From: Nitrospinales bacterium
GTDB lineage: Bacteria > Nitrospinota_A > UBA7883 > JACRGQ01
Direction: 5' to 3'
DNA: 37,172 nt
NCBI GenBank assembly: GCA_023248495.1
Contig: JAHFEK010000024.1
Location: 1-37,172, forward strand
The notes below the pieces were generated by a model, which searched no databases, was not told the origin of the DNA, and was given only the letters and a program-made list of their open reading frames with translations. Below, one piece after another: positions 33,772 through 37,172 of the stretch. Within the stretch, counting starts at the first letter, position 1; each line of letters starts with the position of its first letter. A program made the translations under genes and the position numbers.

Positions 33772-33990
33772 TCAGCGTCCCGCTTTTGCCCCTGCGAAGA
33801 AATCTTCCGCCAAGAGCAAGTATGCCGCCATCGACACGCCCGCGGCAGCGGCGCGTTTGCGTATTTGATCCTTGCGCTTCCGGTCAATTCGCATTATTAA
33901 TAGTTCCTCTTTGGCGAACTTCTTGACGATCTTTTCCGCTTCATCAGCGGTTAGCGGGGCTTCAAAAACGTTCTTTTTCAGTTTTTTCAT
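33772..33990 (-). CDS. Small RHH-like (antitoxin-like) protein
   Basis: A 72-residue basic protein. LIMRIDRKRKDQIRKRAAAA followed by GVSMAAYLL fits a ribbon-helix-helix pattern: a short beta strand with alternating polar residues, then two helices split by GVS. Such proteins are often antitoxins or autoregulators. The ATG at 33990 has GGAGGAATAGGAAT upstream. It follows the 36-codon gene by four bases, so both likely share the promoter at 34158-34186. No toxin of a known family lies beside it. Confidence 0.6.
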   Translation of the reverse strand: MKKLKKNVFEAPLTADEAEKIVKKFAKEELLIMRIDRKRKDQIRKRAAAAGVSMAAYLLLAEDFFAGAKAGR

Positions 33991-33994
33991 ATTC

Positions 33995-34105
33995 CTATTC
34001 CTCCATATCAGGTTCGGCAATCCGCTTTGCGTCGTCTACGGGCATGCCAAGGGCTAACAGTGCCTCAAACAGTCTGCCCGGCGTAATTGAGTAGCGGCTG
34101 GACAT
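33995..34105 (-). CDS. Small hypothetical protein upstream of the RHH-like gene
   Basis: A 36-residue product, MSSRYSITPGRLFEALLALG followed by MPVDDAKRIAEPDMEE. I do not recognise it. The frame can be extended to a TTG at 34132, but the TTG at 34186 is the -35 box of the promoter and cannot be a start. Its ribosome site is weak. It could be a real short partner of the RHH-like protein or the tail of a truncated gene. Confidence 0.4.
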   Translation of the reverse strand: MSSRYSITPGRLFEALLALGMPVDDAKRIAEPDMEE

Positions 34106-34157
34106 TCCACGCGCTGTATGGTCAAAAGCCAAAGTCCGTGCTGTCTGACATGGGTAA

Positions 34158-34186
34158 AGCGTATCATGATGTATATACAGTGTCAA
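34158..34186 (-). promoter_or_regulatory. Promoter of the RHH-like cassette
   Basis: Minus strand: a perfect TTGACA (34186-34181), 17 bases, then TGA-TACGCT, an extended -10 (34163-34158). The -10 hexamer itself matches only partly. The spacer contains TGTATATACA, a 10-base palindrome that could be an operator for the RHH-like product. Confidence 0.55.
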
Positions 34187-34219
34187 TTGAGCTCCCGGGG
34201 TGCGAAAAGTACCGGCGGG

Positions 34220-35176
34220 CTAGGCATTCTGAATCTTGATCCACTCGTCGAAATTGATTTCAAAAAGCGGGGCGTTCGAGGGGCGGTCCACATCGAGCGC
34301 CGCGCCGCCATAGGTGGTCACCACTATCGTAGACCGGGTGCCGAGAATCTTGTCCACCGCGCCGGTCACCGTGCCCATCGGGGCGCCGCGCCGCAGCGAT
34401 TCGGCCAGCCGCGTAAACCCCATCCGCCGCGCCTTTATCGCGATGAACATCCGCGCCCACACACGCCACTCCTCCGCCGTGAGGCCGCGCTTGCTCAGCG
34501 CATAACCAAGCTTGACGATATTCCCCGCCTTCCGCAGGTGGCGCAGCTGATACATCTCGTGAAGCTCGTTCCGGTGCGCTATCTTGAACGGTTTCGCGAG
34601 ATGAAGATTGTTCACCCGCAGCAGGCCTTCGGCAAACGGCGTGCTAATCAGTTTGATTCCCCGGTGGCCGTGATGCGCATAAAACCGTTGCAGCGTCTCT
34701 TCAGGCGTCATGCCGACAAAGTAATCGTACCGCGAAAGATCGCACCGGTCCAAAAACTGATCCACCTCTTCGGGAAGGATGAGCGGGCAGTCCCCCGCCA
34801 CGCCGAAGATCGATTGTTCCAGCAACGCCGCGTTATTTATCTCTTCCCCCGCATGATAGCCTTGAATCGATGCGGTGAACGCGTTGAACATATTGTCTAT
34901 CAGGTTCCTCGATTCGGAGATCACCGTCACCGGTTTGAGGGAAAGGGGAAGCGCGGTATCGGCCGCAAGCTCTTTCTCCACCGCTTGCCGCGGACCGACA
35001 ACATAGATGCGCTGAATCCGCCGGGCGTTCAGCAGGGCGTTCAACACGTGCGCGAAAAGGCAGCGCCCCCGTATTTTGATAAATGTTTTGTTGGGCAGAT
35101 TCCGCGCGAATGGAGCTATGGGGCCGCCAGCCATAATCGCCGCATCGAATTTCTTTGGGCTGTTGTCAGTTGCCAT
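34220..35176 (-). CDS. MobA-like NTP transferase domain protein
   Basis: A 318-residue protein with a nucleotidyltransferase fold: FDAAIMAGGPIAPFARNLPN at the N-terminus with the glycine-rich nucleotide loop, NKTFIKIRGR carrying the lysine, and the metal-binding aspartate in VAGDCPLILPEEVD near residue 125. The C-terminal third (EEWRVWARMFIAIKARRMGF, GTVTGAVDKILG) is specific to a group I cannot name. It may make a sugar-nucleotide or a molybdenum-type cofactor; neighbours give no clue. It is divergent from the small membrane protein gene 37 bases away. Confidence 0.72.
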   Translation of the reverse strand: MATDNSPKKFDAAIMAGGPIAPFARNLPNKTFIKIRGRCLFAHVLNALLNARRIQRIYVVGPRQAVEKELAADTALPLSLKPVTVISESRNLIDNMFNAFTASIQGYHAGEEINNAALLEQSIFGVAGDCPLILPEEVDQFLDRCDLSRYDYFVGMTPEETLQRFYAHHGHRGIKLISTPFAEGLLRVNNLHLAKPFKIAHRNELHEMYQLRHLRKAGNIVKLGYALSKRGLTAEEWRVWARMFIAIKARRMGFTRLAESLRRGAPMGTVTGAVDKILGTRSTIVVTTYGGAALDVDRPSNAPLFEINFDEWIKIQNA

Positions 35177-35213
35177 TCATCCTCATATTCATTCTAAACA
35201 GAATCGCGGGGAT

Positions 35214-35417
35214 ATGGGCAAAAAACGAGGCCGCCCCACGGGTATGCTCGAATCCTATATAGGCGCCCAGGCTCTATATCAAAAGCAGCTAAATATGGCA
35301 TACAAACCATATATATGGCGGAAAGACGTAGAAGTGCCGTATAATATGCAAATATTCAATGTGTTGCTATTTCCTGCTTTGGCATTATTATTGCGCGTAT
35401 TTATGGCTTATCTGTAA
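35214..35417 (+). CDS. Small membrane protein with basic KKRGRP N-terminus
   Basis: A 67-residue product beginning MGKKRGRPTGMLESYIGAQA and ending in one hydrophobic helix (IFNVLLFPALALLLRVFMAY). KKRGRPTG resembles an AT-hook-type basic motif, though it may be only a positively charged cytoplasmic end. The start has GCGGGGAT upstream, and 19 bases separate it from the TauE-like gene. It is more AT-rich than its neighbours. Longer starts upstream would run into the divergent gene. No family recognised. Confidence 0.5.
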   Translation: MGKKRGRPTGMLESYIGAQALYQKQLNMAYKPYIWRKDVEVPYNMQIFNVLLFPALALLLRVFMAYL

Positions 35418-35436
35418 AATAATTGGGGGAAATTAG

Positions 35437-36267
35437 TTGGAATTTATCGAGTCGTTTAGAACTCTCACATTAGCGTATTCGGGCGAGCAGCTAATCATTG
35501 GATTCATAATGGGGATACTGGTTGGGCTTACCGGCATAGGAGCCGGCATAGTGGCGATGCCTGCCATGATTGCCATCTCCCATCTGGATTCCGTCACCGC
35601 CATCGGCACCAGCCTTTTCTTTTCGGTTCTTTCTCGGTTATACGGCGTGAAACAGCACTGGAAAATGGGCTTTATCGACAAGGAGACCAACTTCTGGTTC
35701 AGCATAGGCTCCATCCCCGGGGTTCTGTTGGCCTCGTTCGGGATGAATTACATCAAAACGGTGGTGAACAAAGCGGAAATGGACCACATGATTAAATTGG
35801 CGCTGTTGGTTGTGGTTTTTTTCGTTGCGGTTTATCTTATATATGACGGGTTTAAGAAGAACCAAGAGGATAAATATAAATGTGGCGATCCGCTTTTGCC
35901 CAGCCAGAAACTTCACGGGGCCTTTTGGGGAAGCGGCATCGGCGCGCTGGTGGGGGCCACCTCCATTGGCGGCGGCGTCTTTATTATTCCCGTGTTGACC
36001 GCCGTTTTCAAACTTTCGGCAAAATGCGTGATAGGCACCAGCAACATGATATCGGTGGCGCTGACCTTGGTGGGTTCCATCGTTTATATATATTATGGAA
36101 ACGTTCATTACGCCGTCGCCTTTCTGGTCATCGCCGGTTCGCTGCCGGGAATAAAACTGGGGGCGCAGATAGCGCAACGCATGGAAAACTTAACCCTCAA
36201 ACGGATCATGGCGGGCGTTGCGCTGGTAAGCTTTATAACCATGTTGCACGGCATCAACGGTCCTTGA
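35437..36267 (+). CDS. TauE/SafE family permease (putative sulfite exporter)
   Basis: A 276-residue membrane protein with the two-repeat TauE/SafE pattern: MGILVGLTGIGAGIVAMPAM in the first half and IGALVGATSIGGGVFIIPVL in the second, with about eight helices. Family members export sulfite, sulfoacetate or related organosulfur anions. Eight kilobases from a dsr operon, sulfite export is a reasonable guess, since oxidative Dsr produces sulfite. The start is a TTG with GGGGGA six bases upstream. It follows the 67-residue protein and precedes the histidine kinase by 19 bases. Confidence 0.85.
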   Translation: MEFIESFRTLTLAYSGEQLIIGFIMGILVGLTGIGAGIVAMPAMIAISHLDSVTAIGTSLFFSVLSRLYGVKQHWKMGFIDKETNFWFSIGSIPGVLLASFGMNYIKTVVNKAEMDHMIKLALLVVVFFVAVYLIYDGFKKNQEDKYKCGDPLLPSQKLHGAFWGSGIGALVGATSIGGGVFIIPVLTAVFKLSAKCVIGTSNMISVALTLVGSIVYIYYGNVHYAVAFLVIAGSLPGIKLGAQIAQRMENLTLKRIMAGVALVSFITMLHGINGP

Positions 36268-36286
36268 ACAAGCGGGTAAACAGGCG

Positions 36287-37172
36287 ATGTTGAATACACT
36301 TGCCGCGGCCAACACGGGAAAGGGAAGCTTTACCGAAACCAATCCCATCCTCCAATCCATTTTCGACGGCATCACCGACGGCATTCTTGTCATCGACCAC
36401 AACTACCGCGTCGTCATGTTCAACAAAGCGATGGAAAAATTCATGGGAAAGACGGCGGACGAAATCGAGGGGCGCTTTTGCTTCTTCGTCTGCCACAGCA
36501 ATAACACCGTCTGCGAGGATTGCCAGGCGCAGACCGCCTTTAGCAACATTTCCCCTCCGTCGCGCATCAAACAATGCTTCAAGGACAACCTGCGGCGCCA
36601 GTTCGAAATCCGCAACTTCCCCATCCGCGGCGGAGACGGAAACGTGGAGTTCATGGTTGAATACATCAAGGACATCACCGAGCGCCAGATGATGGAAAAG
36701 GAACTGATGGCATCGCGCCGTTTGGCGATCATCGGCGAGATGGCGGCGAAAACAAGCCACGAGATACGAAACCCGCTGCAAGCGATGGAGGGGGCGGCCC
36801 ACTATCTCCTGCAAGAATATGCGGACGATGAAAAGATACAAAAATACCTGGGCCTCATCAAGGAACAGATCGGCCGCCTGAACAAAGTCACCACCGGCAT
36901 GCTGGAAGACGCCCGGCCGAAACTGATGCGCATGGAAAAAGCGTTGATTAACGCCGCGCTGCTCAAGTCGGTGGCGGTTATCGAAGAACCCGCGCGGACG
37001 CGCGACATCAGCGTGGAATTGTTCCTTGATGAACGGCTTCCCACGGTGCAGTACGATTCCGAGCGGATGCAACAGGTGTTCATCAACGTGCTCCGCAATG
37101 CCGTCGATGCCGTCGACGGATCCGGGAGCATTGAGATTGTGGGCGCTCAACGGCGAATAAACGGGGAAGATT
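36287..37172 (+). CDS. PAS sensor histidine kinase (cut by the right edge)
   Basis: The frame is open to the window end, 295 codons seen. A PAS domain (about residues 20-130) opens QSIFDGITDGILVIDHNYRV and contains four cysteines, Cys65, 69, 76 and 79 (CFFVCHSNNTVCEDC), a pattern seen in PAS domains that may bind metal or sense redox. A HisKA dimerisation domain has the phospho-accepting His158 in TSHEIRNPLQAMEG. The start of the ATPase domain shows the N-box FINVLRNAVDAVDG. No membrane segment precedes the PAS, so it is cytoplasmic. ATG at 36287 is the first possible start after an in-frame stop; its ribosome site is poor. Such kinases often pair with sigma-54 activators (NtrC type); the partner is outside the window. 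Confidence 0.88.
   Translation, partial: MLNTLAAANTGKGSFTETNPILQSIFDGITDGILVIDHNYRVVMFNKAMEKFMGKTADEIEGRFCFFVCHSNNTVCEDCQAQTAFSNISPPSRIKQCFKDNLRRQFEIRNFPIRGGDGNVEFMVEYIKDITERQMMEKELMASRRLAIIGEMAAKTSHEIRNPLQAMEGAAHYLLQEYADDEKIQKYLGLIKEQIGRLNKVTTGMLEDARPKLMRMEKALINAALLKSVAVIEEPARTRDISVELFLDERLPTVQYDSERMQQVFINVLRNAVDAVDGSGSIEIVGAQRRINGED

Overview
The window is a gene-dense, fairly GC-rich bacterial chromosome segment from a Gram-negative, probably motile, sulfur-metabolising bacterium. Evidence for this is a chemotaxis kinase and receptor, type IV pilus minor pilins with a PilY1 adhesin, a Tat-exported ferredoxin, periplasmic c-type cytochromes and a complete dissimilatory sulfite reductase (dsr) locus. 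I cannot name the species. The dsr gene content (dsrE, dsrF, dsrH and dsrL present, no dsrD) is the set associated with the oxidative, reverse-running Dsr pathway, so a sulfur oxidiser is the best reading. This rests on gene content, not on phylogeny.

Layout. 1-2815 (minus strand): N-terminal fragment of CheA, then a methyl-accepting chemotaxis protein. 2914-4910 (minus): cobalamin genes cbiB and cobD. 5008-5142 (minus): a structured small RNA with its own promoter and U-tract, built like 6S RNA. 5232-11886 (minus): a compact operon pilV-pilW-pilX-pilY1, followed by a small exported protein and a DUF1573 protein. 12224-15064 (plus): a membrane protein with a spermidine-synthase-like domain and TPR repeats. 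15174-15668 (minus): a Lys/Asp repeat-rich exported protein with a clear terminator. 15669-16351: an AT-rich non-coding region with inverted repeats, ending in a good sigma-54 type promoter.

16352-27972 (plus): dsrE-dsrF-dsrH-dsrA-dsrB-dsrL-dsrN-dsrC-dsrM-dsrK-dsrJ-dsrO-dsrP, tightly packed and probably one operon. In the expected scheme DsrEFH passes sulfur to DsrC. DsrAB oxidises the sulfur to sulfite with DsrL linking it to NAD(P)H. DsrN makes the siroheme amide cofactor. The DsrMKJOP membrane complex recycles DsrC and exchanges electrons with the quinone pool and periplasm.

28064-32874 (plus): three exported proteins follow: a DUF302-like protein, a seven-heme cytochrome c ending at a strong terminator, and a parvulin-type peptidyl-prolyl isomerase whose signal-peptide region seems to have been extended in frame by a palindromic repeat. 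32976-37172: a Bax-inhibitor-1 family membrane protein, a two-gene cassette with an RHH-like small protein (minus), a MobA-like nucleotidyltransferase (minus), then a small membrane protein, a TauE/SafE sulfite-exporter family permease and a PAS sensor histidine kinase cut by the window end. Three different palindromic dispersed-type repeats lie in the dsr-downstream region. I saw no tRNA, rRNA, CRISPR array or transposase.
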